Positions 50,418-60,000 of a DNA stretch of 60,000 nucleotides are shown one piece after another. The notes under the pieces are model-generated. The model did no database searches and had not been told where the DNA came from. It was given only the letters and a program-made list of their open reading frames with translations. The translations under genes and the position numbers were made by a program. This DNA is from Chrysomallon squamiferum. Lineage: Eukaryota; Mollusca; Gastropoda; Neomphalida; Peltospiridae. Every line of letters begins with the position of its first letter. Within the stretch, counting starts at the first letter, position 1. The stretch is taken from contig CM022671.1 in NCBI GenBank assembly GCA_012295275.1, forward strand, positions 15,116,956 through 15,176,955. Direction: 5' to 3'.

Positions 50418-51986
50418 ATGTCGTTTTTAAGAAACGGGAAAGGAAAAGAGAAAGATTTATTATCGAAAAAAGCGCATTTTTATGTTGAATTTCTCGGATG
50501 GATGGAAACAAATGGACTTCGAGGCATAAAGTACACCGAACCCGTGATTCGAGAACTACGACGACGACAGAAAAGGGTGGATACACCTCCCAAATTAACT
50601 ATACAAGTAAGCAAAAAAGAACTGAAAATTTCACAGGATATTGAAGAAAAGAAGAAGCGGCAAATAAAAAAAATAAAATTTCCTACAATTCCTGCCCAGG
50701 ATGTAACATTTGCTGTACAGTCAAGACGGTCACACGACGGACAACTGGACGACATTGTGGCATGCATTTTTTTGGGATACATGCCTCGAACAAGGCGGTA
50801 TGTTCACGTACATGTATACAGGTTTGATGAACCGCAGACAGCAACAACATTTGTTTGTATGCTCAATCAAATAATTGATAGACATGAACACAGGATTAGA
50901 GAGGTGGAAAGAGAACTGGCAGCTAAGGGAGAAATTGAAATGATAGAATTCGACAACAGTCGTCTCGGGTCGTCTGATGGGATGAATGAAGAACTGTTCA
51001 CGGGTGATTCGACAGCTGATTCTGCCACCAGCACGAGCAGCTTCAGCGACGACTCGCCCACTTTCGGAAACAGCGATATCGACCCGGATTTACAAAGTCT
51101 TTCAGAGGTGCAAGCGTTCGATTCTGTTACAGACGAACTTCGACAACGTCTCAACATTGGCAAGGATTCGGCACCGATTCTGCTACCACCTACTGATTAC
51201 GACACCATAAGCAGAGCCCGCGGTAATTTTACAAAACATTATGAAGAAAGGCGATCCCATCAGTTGGGGATAGCTGGGAACCCCGTTATGGATAGTTACC
51301 ACAAAGCAGCTGAAGAAAATAGAGATGACAAAATCTACCCGGCAGAAGAAAATAGAGATGACAAAATCTACCCGGCAGAAGAGAATGCATTTACCACAAA
51401 CTATCCCAGAGAATTTGTTTATCCAGTACCAGATTCCCATATTCCAGAAAACAAATGGCGATCTTATAGTCCGCCTGTTGTTAGAAAACCAAATGATTTT
51501 GAGAACACACCACCTCTATCAAGGAAGCCTTATAGTTTCCATAGTAGCATTTACAACCCTCGCCAGGAAGCCTATTTCAGACATGGACGACAAGATTCGC
51601 AGGTTTCTGATCATAGTGGAAGTAGCATCCGTTCGCAGGAAGACGAAAGAGGGGTAGTTTTTCAAAGAGGTGACGACAAACTGCACGAGAAGGATTATTA
51701 CGACGCCCCCGAGACAAAAGTGGAGATGAGGAGTCATGATCCCAGGCGCTATGATATTAGGAGAGAGAATCTGGGTAAAAGTCTTCCAGCCGACGTTTTA
51801 AGGAGAGAATTTGCTTCGGCAGGTCCACGTGTTATGAGTGCTGGTTATGACGTTTATGGGGTTGGACGTTCTCATGATGATATTCGATATTCAGATGGAT
51901 CTGATTCTCGCAGAAGTGGCTGCAGTTCTCCAAGAATCGGTTCTGCTGATTTCCGCGTTAAACGGGTCAATTCACTGCTGAGATAA
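50418..51986 (+). CDS. PTB/PID-like domain protein, coding sequence in one exon, 522 aa
   Basis: Single uninterrupted frame from ATG 50418 to TGA 51984-51986. Residues about 18-165 resemble a phosphotyrosine-binding fold: a first strand AHFYVEFLGW, a basic helix (IRELRRRQKR), strands around KLTIQVSKKELKIS and DDIVACIFLGYMPRTRRYVH, and a C-terminal helix ending TTFVCMLNQIIDRHEH. PTB domains bind NPxY-type peptides in adaptor proteins. A charged helix and a Ser/Asp-rich stretch follow, then a long Arg/Ser/Tyr-rich tail of low predicted order. There is no signal peptide or membrane segment, so it should be cytoplasmic. Residues about 299-320 hold two identical 11-residue repeats. Codon use is richer in G+C than the flanks, as expected for a real gene. 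I cannot assign the orthologue. Confidence 0.8.
   Translation: MSFLRNGKGKEKDLLSKKAHFYVEFLGWMETNGLRGIKYTEPVIRELRRRQKRVDTPPKLTIQVSKKELKISQDIEEKKKRQIKKIKFPTIPAQDVTFAVQSRRSHDGQLDDIVACIFLGYMPRTRRYVHVHVYRFDEPQTATTFVCMLNQIIDRHEHRIREVERELAAKGEIEMIEFDNSRLGSSDGMNEELFTGDSTADSATSTSSFSDDSPTFGNSDIDPDLQSLSEVQAFDSVTDELRQRLNIGKDSAPILLPPTDYDTISRARGNFTKHYEERRSHQLGIAGNPVMDSYHKAAEENRDDKIYPAEENRDDKIYPAEENAFTTNYPREFVYPVPDSHIPENKWRSYSPPVVRKPNDFENTPPLSRKPYSFHSSIYNPRQEAYFRHGRQDSQVSDHSGSSIRSQEDERGVVFQRGDDKLHEKDYYDAPETKVEMRSHDPRRYDIRRENLGKSLPADVLRREFASAGPRVMSAGYDVYGVGRSHDDIRYSDGSDSRRSGCSSPRIGSADFRVKRVNSLLR
51312..51377 (+). repeat. Perfect 33-bp in-frame tandem duplication
   Basis: Two identical copies (51312-51344 and 51345-51377), each encoding EENRDDKIYPA; a third partial unit (GAAGAGAAT) follows. 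Identity at every base implies a recent duplication. Confidence 0.95.
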
Positions 51987-52613
51987 AACCCGTCTGTGGA
52001 AGACAAATTATGCATATAATCAAATATGACACTGAAAGGAACGGATGGACGCTGAATTTATATATAAATATATATAATAATTATTATTATGTATGAAAAA
52101 GTAATTTCAAATTATGTTGATAGTTTTGGAATAATGAGAAACAGTGAGGAGATGTAATAATTATCTTGTACTTTCCAGTGTTTTGTTTGTGTTCTCGAGA
52201 CAGGGAGGAAATAATTCTCGAATGAATTTGTTAATAGTGCAGCTGAACATTTAAGTAACAAAATAATCAAAATAGTTTGCATATTATTCAGATTTTACTT
52301 GTAATTATAATTTCATATTTACACGCATTTATCAACATCCTGGATATTTTATAATTTACAAAGAATTAAAAAAAAAAAAAAAAAATTAAATAATTTTCTT
52401 CTTCTTTTTACATAATATAGGTAATTTAGCACATAAACAGAAACAACAAAATTGATATTCAACGGATTAACACAGTGTTCGTTGTTTTATATATAAAAAG
52501 CAATATGTATTTTCAATATTAAACCCGTATTTGTAAAATATATTATAATAATGTTTGAATATTTGGTTTTAAATGTTCAGTTCTTGACAACAGCATATGA
52601 ATATTTAACATTT

Positions 52614-52619
52614 AATAAA
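52614..52619 (+). terminator. Candidate poly(A) signal of the PTB-domain gene
   Basis: AATAAA about 630 nt past the stop codon, in the context TTTAATAAAGT. Confidence 0.45.
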
Positions 52620-52743
52620 GTATCTGTATGTTTGATGTGATTACGTTTGAAAATTAATTTTATTTGACTTTTTTGATTATCTGAGATGACGATAAGAATT
52701 TATCAAGGAGAAACTAGTAAAAATAGAGCACATCGGATTCTTT

Positions 52744-52771
52744 GGGGATAGGGGGTGGGTTTTTGGGGGGG
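52744..52771 (+). other. G-quadruplex motif
   Basis: Four G-runs of 4, 5, 3 and 7 bases are separated by loops of 3, 1 and 5, matching the G3+N1-7 rule. It lies 125 nt past the candidate poly(A) signal and is followed by a T-run. Confidence 0.7.
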
Positions 52772-53972
52772 CTTTTTTAGATTATTTTAATTAATCAGTT
52801 TCAGATATATGATTTAGAATAAAGTAATAATAATAATAATTTAAAAATAAATAAATAAAAGCTACGAATGAACCGACTGCGTTTTGCAAAATGTTCTATA
52901 ATAGTTATTTAAAATTTCCCCTTTAATTTAATCGAGTCATCATATAGAGGAACAAAACTAAAATGTATTCACATGTGAACAAAATTTATAGACTAAGTCA
53001 TACTTGGGGCAAAGAGGAATAATTAGGTTATTTCCATTTGACAATTAAATGCAGCATATTTTAAAGGGATAAATACATCTGAGGCCCTTAAACAGCATTC
53101 CATACCAAGAGGGAGATTAGAGAGCTCTTCGTCCTTACACATTCTACCCCATTATTACGAGTCGGTTTGATAGATCTAATATGTGATGATGCATCGGAGA
53201 CGACTAAATAAAATTAAATGCATTACTCTGTACTTTTTATTACTGAATTTATTAGGGGCATCACCTGCTACCCTGAAACTATAATTATGAGGAGATAAAC
53301 ATCATAAACCGCAGGCGTAATTACAGATGGGCAAGGGAGCGTTTCGACCGATTTTCGAAATTAAATTACGTTAACTGTTGTGTATATTTAGGTTCTGGTA
53401 ACATTAAAATTGATATTGGATTCGTTCTTCCCTTTTGCTATTAATCTAAATAACTAAATAACTGAGTGAATAAACGAACGAATAAACACAAAATATAAAA
53501 AATTAAAAATTAAAATCGTAGGAAGCATTATAGCATACAACTGATTTCAGTCTCGTATGATAATTAGATTTCTACCCCATAAAAATAAAATTTTAATAAT
53601 AATAATAACAGTCAGTCAGTTATGCAATGAATCATCTAAATGATTTTTAATTTTTTTTTTTTTTTTATACACCGACCTTCCCAAAATTTATCGAGGAAAC
53701 ACAGATATGCGTTTCAGTGCTGCTGATTATTGCCCTGCCGACAACAACGCTTCATTAGGTTCGGTGTTATCTCAAAACACAGGTCAGAAAAGCACAACTT
53801 GAATATCAACATGATTTATTTTGTTAGCACACTAATTTATTCTGCTACCACGATTGCAAAGCAATTTAAAATAGACGGATCTTAATCTAATTCTCTCTCT
53901 CTCTCTCTCTCTCTGTATGTATCTGTGTGTGTGTATATATAAATCCTTTCATCTGATAGCTTTAACAATTAA

Positions 53973-54039
<67 letters not shown>

Positions 54040-54689
54040 TGTATTATAAATCTATCGCTAACAAAACAATACAAACCAGTGCTTATGGACATTAAATTAA
54101 TTACCTTTGCTGCAGTTTCTATAATTGAATAATATCGCATCATTATAATTATTCATTTACCTTATTTCTTTAGAAGAAAATTGAATTAAACTTCCAGCCA
54201 TTACATTAAGATATTAATCTTTAGTTTATTAAATTAAATATACATTTAAATATGCATATTTAACGTTATAAGATAAACTGCCCTTGAAGCGGCAGGTATA
54301 AAACGGGCAATATCCATTTTTTGTTATATATTTCCATTATGAGAATGTAGTGCCCGTCTTTATTACATGGTATTATATTATTATATTAATACGTATATAA
54401 AGTATCATTCGTTATATTAAAATACATGTAATCTAACTGGTTATCATTTACAGAGTAGTTACTTTGTAATATTATATTCCATGTATAAAAAAATAACACA
54501 GCTACTGAATGTGAATTTGTTTTTATTTTCTTTCTTCATCTATGACAGCGCAGTTTTCTGAGCGTTTCTTTTAAACACTTTATAGCAAAAATGTATTCCA
54601 ATATCTAACCATTAAGAAATAAATAAGTAAAAATTAAAAACAGTTTAAAAAAATACCACTTGGAGGTGAGAGATGACAGCGTAAGAGGT
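52772..54689. other. Intergenic DNA without recognised gene
   Basis: AT-rich spacer with a (TC)n run at 53892-53914 and a long (AAT)n array at 53973-54038. Nothing else supported. Confidence 0.6.
53973..54038. repeat. (AAT)n microsatellite
   Basis: About 22 units; one of two long AAT arrays bracketing the hAT relic. Confidence 0.95.
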
Positions 54690-56665
54690 AAAAACTCGCG
54701 CAACGTAAAAATGCACAGAAGCCACCACTGTAAATATGGTTACATCCTGGCGCCCCCAAGAAAATATCAAATTCGAAATTGCCAGTGATACTGGTAGTGT
54801 GAGAAAGATCCTCAGTGCAATAGCAACATTAGGGAAATTATCCAAACAAATTTGTTGGAGTGTAAAAAGAAGTACTTATTTTAGTGGCATAGACTTTGGT
54901 AGTCTTCGAGCTATGGCTAAATGTTCATAGCATAGATTCTCAGCATCATTATCTTTGTTTCCATTATGCATCATCGATTTTTCCAAATTCTTGCAGCCCT
55001 CAAGTATTTCATCAGTAGATTTATCATTTACAATATATATATAATATAGAAAGCCAAAGAGTGAATTATAATGTTGTTACTGTAGGAATCTCTCATCAAT
55101 AGATTGTATGGCCATGTCTAAAACTTTAAATTTCTGTTTTGGATTTTGTGGTGTTTCTTCTTGAGTCACATTTTGAAACTGCCGTTTTTTGCTCCTGGTT
55201 CTACTATGATCGATTTTAAAGTCTGGTACCATCTCTAGTTTATGTGCAATGTCAGCAGCATTGCCCAAAACTTTTTGAAACACCTCTTCAGACTTGCACT
55301 CCACAAGATATTTCTTAGTTGACTGAAAACTGTCCTGCAGCTTCCTGACTTCAGAAAATTGCTTGTCATTTGACTTCAAACATGATGCTGTACAATGTAA
55401 CAATACTAAAATTTGAATTTCACCATATGGGGCAATACAATTTTCTCGATTTCTTGCCACAGTGACCTGTTAAGCTTGTATCATTAAAGATCTGCATCAG
55501 AATATCATATATATCACCTAGATGATATCTTAGTGGCTTCAGAGATTCTATCCGATTCTCCCATCTCGTTTCAAACAATGGTTTAACAGTTATACCCAAG
55601 TCTGATATATGACTGGCTAGAATTTGCCAACGCTTAGTTAATGATGAGAAGTAGTTCTAGATTTGTCCAACAATAGAGAAGAAAATAGTTGCTTCAAGAC
55701 AAAACTTAGCAGAATCATTAACCACCAATTTAACGAGTGTGCATTTTCCCATTATCATAACTTTGACCATGCATATTTTCAACTGATAATCCAGTTTGTC
55801 AAAGCTGTTCGAGAAGAGTTTCTAGTATAAAGGCGCCTGTAGTTTCCTTTAGTGGAACAAATCCCAAGAAATGTTCTCGTTCAGGCTCAGGAATTATGCT
55901 TTGCAAAGATTGATGCCAATAATATTCCTCTTGCCTAATTTTCTGTTGGTCGATATAATCAGTTGTTTTCCTTTAGCTAAACGCAGTTCAAGTTCACGCC
56001 AGGATTGTGAAGAAAAAATTTAAAATAGTTGTTCCACTGATATGACCGAAACATATTAACTATGTTTACATGCTGGATTCTGCATGGTACTTTAACGATA
56101 AGAGATTCGATAATCATTTTGGCATCGCTAATTTCGCTAAGCACAATATATGTATTTCTGATAGGCTTTTCTCTGGCTACTGACTTTTATTAACCGGTGA
56201 AACGCTTGACAAAATAAACCTTCAATTTACAGTACTTCGACAGTTTAACGGGGTCAAAATGATGATACAAAACTTGCCAAATGTTCCCAGACTTTCTTCC
56301 TGTCAGGTTCCTAAAGCAGAAGCACCTTAAAGGCAGACGCGGCAGTCAAAATCATTGAATGTGCCCTTTGGTGTCACTCCACCCAAAACCTGATTTTGGT
56401 AGAAATGTCACGTTTAAAGCCTTATCTTTCGTGTTTGCGCGATTTTCACTCACTCATTTTGCTTGTTCCGGTCAACCTGGTATGAATCTATCCGATTATT
56501 TGTCCACGTATGAAATAAACCAGGATAAAAAACGAGCCTCAATGAAACAGAAATTTATTTATTTATTTTTCAGAACTGTTGTTTATTTTGGTAAATGCGC
56601 CCTTTGAAATCAGCGCCATAGACGGCTGTCTGTTTTGCCTATATAGTAGCGCCGGCCCTGACTGT
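54690..56665 (-). mobile_element. Decayed hAT transposon (ZMYM1-like transposase) relic
   Basis: Minus-strand relic of a transposase with many stops and frame changes. From N to C the recognisable parts are: EPEREHFLGF with a GQSYDNGKMH block (about 55950-55750); LNDSAKFCLEATIFF and SSLTKRWQIL (about 55720-55610); TVKPLFETRWENRIESLKPL (about 55600-55530); an open stretch at 55460-55077 with helical sequence ending IDERFLQ; and the hAT dimerisation motif DNFPNVAIALRIFLTLPVS (about 54843-54785), after which homology stops. A candidate terminus AGGGCCGGCGCTAC (minus strand, about 56658-56645) marks the 5' end. The opposite terminus may be the CCTGGCGCCCCC near 54747 but matches poorly. It cannot make a working enzyme. 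Confidence 0.75.
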
Positions 56666-56721
56666 AAGTTATTTCTGGTAAATGCCGTTTCCATAATCGA
56701 ACTGTCTTTAAAGTTATAGTA

Positions 56722-56733
56722 AATAATAATAAC

Positions 56734-56808
<75 letters not shown>
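56722..56808. repeat. (AAT)n microsatellite
   Basis: About 27 units with one AAC interruption, starting about 60 bp from the hAT terminus. Confidence 0.95.
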
Positions 56809-58059
56809 CAACTTTTAATGACTTAATTAGTACACATATTTAATATATTATTCGCTTTTGAATTTTTCCTTTTGTTGGTCTACAAATATTTTTTAATGTT
56901 TCAACGAAAAATATCTTCACAAAACATCAAGGCACAAAATCACCACAGTTAACAAATGAATTATTAGTAATTCATAATGAGTTTATCATACAGATCATAT
57001 AGTTAAGTTTATTTGTACAAAATGTTAACAAAATCCGCCTTACAGCAATCTTTCCCCGATTTGAACAAAAACATTTCATGTGACGGTATGGATCGTTAGC
57101 AAGTTTTGGTTTAGGTTACGTGATCAGATACTGCCATCTGACTGGAGGTTTTGTTTTATTCGGATTCATTTTATATGTTTATGATTATATCTATAACATT
57201 AGCTAAGATATAATTTTACGTTCATGCAATGAACTTGATAACCTGCGTAGGTCATACTGTTATCTTAGGGAAAATCTCACGAACTTCAATCACAGTATTT
57301 GTTTCAATAAGACTTGAAACTATAGGCCAAAATTACAAGAATGTTCGGAAAATAAAACTGACATTACGCCTTTATTTTTCAATTTATCTTCTAATTATGA
57401 CTGCAGATTACTGAATTAAAACAAAATAGCATAATAGTATGCGCTTGATTGGGGTATCATAACGTGAACAGGCAACAGTGAGCATCATCATCCAGCAAGA
57501 TGCAGTTTGTAATCGATTGTGGCGACGGGTTCGACGACGTTATGTGCAGCTCCAGAAGCGCCTTCGCAACCTGTGTGTCGATCGTCTTCAGGACGGCAGA
57601 ATTTCTCCGTGAGATTGGTTAGAACATCCGTTCAAATCACCAGCGTTGAAAATAAAAAATAATCACAAAATCTCTTAATGACAAAATCTTTTGTTCCCTA
57701 ATATGTTGTTTTCTATTTAGAGTTGTGATTTTGCCCCCGTTTTATTTATTTATTTATTTATTTATTTATTATTATTATTATTATTTTATTTTCCTGTGAC
57801 TTCCCACCCCCCTAGATTCGATTTACCCACCCTATCACTAGGTATGTGCAGATAGCGGCTGCCGTTTCTTACCAATTAGCTGTTCCACAGAAATCGTGTT
57901 TCGCACGAGGCGGGGCGCCGTTTGTTCGCTTTTCATTGACTCGTGTTATATTCTTTACTTGGGATTTCTGAATACAAACTCAGACGGGATATTGATAAGT
58001 GCTCACGATTTCGAATATTTTTATTCCGTTGAGTTTTTCTGTGCCTACGCTGCTTTTTA
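56809..58059. other. Intergenic DNA without recognised gene
   Basis: Contains a GC-richer 110-bp patch at 57495-57610, open in one frame (RLWRRVRRRYVQLQKRLRN) and possibly an unassigned transposase remnant, and a TTTA/TTA microsatellite at 57742-57787. Nothing else supported. Confidence 0.5.
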
Positions 58060-58830
58060 AAAAATTACGAATTTTCAACACGCTTGAATCACTAAAACCA
58101 GCTACGAGACACGAACGAAAGCTAATTAGACATTAAATTTAGTTTTTTATCTTATTGTCTTTAAAATTTTATCAAAAGTTATGGTCGCATTCAATTGTTA
58201 TGATTGCCTCGTGAAATATGGTATTTTGGTCATTTCGGTGTTCGATCGCCATCGTTACACTTTTACAAAATGTTCAACATGCTACAATAACTAAAACCGG
58301 TTACGTGACACGAATGAAAAGTAGCTGGACATAATAATTAGTTTTTTATATTATTGTCTTTAAAATTTTATCAAAATGCTTGGACGCATTCAACTGTTAT
58401 GATCGCCTCGTGAAAAATGGTCTGTTGGTCATTTTGGTGTTCGATCGCCATCTTGAAACTTTTACGGAATTTTCAACATGCTACAATAACTAAAACGGGT
58501 TACGTGACACGAACGAAAAGTAGCTGGGCATAATAATTAGTTTTTTATCTAATGCTTGGACGCATTCAATTGTTATGATCGCCTCGTGAAATATGGTCTA
58601 TGTGTAATTTCGGTTTTCGATCGCCATCTTGAAACTTTTACGGAATTTTCAACATGCTACAATAACTAAATGTGACACGGTTATGTGACACGAATGAAAA
58701 GAAGCTGAGCATAATAATTAGTTTTATTATCTTATTTTCTTTGAAATTTTATCAAGCAGCTTCGAGGCTCTTAATTGTAATTTTTACCTCGTGAAATATG
58801 GTTTGTTGGCGTTATATCGCCAGTTTGAGT
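58060..58830. repeat. ~200-bp satellite, four tandem copies
   Basis: A unit containing ATTTTCAACATGCTACAATA, ACTAAAAC, TTACGTGACACGAA, ATAATTAGTTTTTTAT, ATCGCCTCGTGAAA and TCGATCGCCATC repeats from anchors at 58081, 58282, 58481 and 58657. Spacings are 201, 199 and 176, the last shortened by deletion. The outer copies are the most diverged. Confidence 0.88.
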
Positions 58831-58849
58831 TTCTGTTTTTTTTCTTCAA

Positions 58850-59290
58850 AATTATGTTGATTATATTTTTAATAGCTTGTAGGATGCATGTTTTATTGGA
58901 TGTTGTGACTTTTACTAAATATAATATGTATTCGTTCTGAAATAAACGAATTAATATTGTTTCGCCGATTACTAGCATTTGATGTTAACTATAATCCTCT
59001 GCAATACATAAACTCGTATAATCCTTGGAGTCGACTCCAGAAAGGTGTTGCCGGTCTTTATTAGGAGCAATACAATATGTATGTAATCATGACAATTAAA
59101 GACACAGGTATTGTAACTGACATTTGAAGCAGACAAAAGAATTTTCTTGGCTTTGTGTTTGTACTTCCTGTGCTTTGACAGCAAACAAAAGATACCTATC
59201 AATGTATCATGTGACCATCGCTGATGTTTTCTCTGATGAAGCAAATCAACACTTGATGCAAAAATAGCCTAAGTTTTATCAATTTATGAT
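58850..59290. repeat. ~440-bp direct duplication, copy 1
   Basis: Matches 59538-59960 over nearly its full length. Anchors include ATAATCCTCTGCAATACATA at 58991 and 59652, and GTTGATTATATTTTTAATA at 58856 and 59541. No coding frame is conserved. Confidence 0.9.
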
Positions 59291-59537
59291 TTTATGATTA
59301 AAAAAATAGTGATAACATTCTATCTCTGGTACATAGATTCATGTTGTTTATATTTTAATAACCTGTTGGCTGTATCATTGTATGTTTTTCTTCAATGTTC
59401 CTATTTGTAGCTTATTCATTGCAGCACGTGCGTAGCGAGATCGCCGTGCATTGTTTCCTACCTAGTCAAGTCACCGAAGACTTTATGTGCAACTACAAAT
59501 AACTGGTGCTATTTTAAATGATTATATTTCTATAATC

Positions 59538-59960
59538 TGTGTTGATTATATTTTTAATAACTTGTATAATGCATGTTTTATTATATGTTACTTTTACTGA
59601 ATATAATTATAATATGAATACCTTCTGAAATAAATAAATTAATGTTTATCTATAATCCTCTGCAATACATAAACTCGTTTAATAAATTGGAGTCTACTCC
59701 AGAAAGGTATTGCCGGTCTTAATTAGGAGCAATACATTGTGTATGTAATCATGACACTAAAGACAGGTATGATAAGTGTCATTTGAAGCAGTCAAAATAA
59801 TTTTCTTGGCTTTGTGTTTGTACTTCCTGTGATTTGACAGCAAACAAAAGATACCTATCAATGTATCATGTGACCATCGTTAATGTTTTCTCTGATGAAG
59901 CAAATCAACATTTGAAGCAAAAATAGCCTAAGTTTTAAAACTGAACACTTTATGATTTAT
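59538..59960. repeat. ~440-bp direct duplication, copy 2
   Basis: Partner of 58850-59290; closely similar, with small indels. The spacer between the copies (59291-59537) holds a GC-richer segment flanked by the inverted pair TATTTGTAG (59402-59410) and CTACAAATA (59493-59501). Confidence 0.9.
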
Positions 59961-60000
59961 CAGTTTATGGTTTTACGATTAAAAAAAAAAAAAGTTGTAC

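Noticed and set aside
54736-54930. 64-codon plus-strand open frame
   Set aside because: Antisense to the hAT dimerisation motif, which is recognisable on the minus strand.
54727-56666. ACTGTAA on both sides of the hAT relic as a target-site duplication
   Set aside because: The left copy is about 10 nt away from the only candidate terminus and matches just 7 bases, so chance is likely.
1-60000. tRNA, rRNA, CRISPR arrays or bacterial operons
   Set aside because: None seen by eye on either strand. Tandem repeats here lack the spacer structure of CRISPR arrays.

Overview
The window is nuclear DNA from an AT-rich invertebrate animal. The evidence is about 50 spliced exons with GT-AG boundaries, no operons or bacterial signals, many microsatellites and A/T homopolymers, and decayed transposon DNA. 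The proteins are typical animal families (a HECTD4-like ubiquitin ligase, a kinesin-14, vezatin, a PTB-domain adaptor). I cannot fix the phylum from this sequence; a lophotrochozoan or another AT-rich invertebrate would fit.

Layout. (1) 149-10096, minus strand: the first 18 coding exons of a giant gene that runs off the left edge, best matching the N-terminal part of HECTD4. (2) 10097-11524: divergent intergenic region, including a GC-richer patch with CCAAT motifs and a TATA+Inr core promoter for the next gene. (3) 11525-31557, plus strand: a complete kinesin-14 (C-terminal motor) gene, a 30-nt non-coding first exon plus 20 coding exons, 846 codons, with a 9-kb second intron. (4) 31558-37216: 3' ends of two convergent genes and, between them, an old ~2-kb tandem duplication. 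(5) 37217-44612, minus strand: a complete vezatin gene, 13 exons, 793 codons, with a TATA-type promoter. (6) 44613-48900: repeat-rich intergenic DNA with microsatellites and a diverged duplicated repeat. (7) about 48900-52619, plus strand: a gene with its whole coding sequence in one exon (522 codons) and an N-terminal PTB-like domain; the 5' leader is spliced and holds three short uORFs, two of them bare start-stop pairs. (8) 52620-60000: no intact gene; a G-quadruplex motif, a broken hAT transposase relic (54690-56665), long AAT arrays, a ~200-bp satellite in four copies (58060-58830) and a ~440-bp direct duplication (58850-59960).

Gene order by strand is minus, plus, minus, plus, giving two divergent promoter regions and one convergent pair. 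Vezatin and HECTD4 are not known to work with the kinesin as one pathway, so I infer no functional cluster. Exon models were built by hand. Reading phase is kept across every junction in the kinesin and vezatin models and both total lengths divide by three, which is strong internal support. The most unusual protein is the kinesin: it carries a myristoylation-type N-terminus and a UBA-like segment ahead of its coiled coil and motor.
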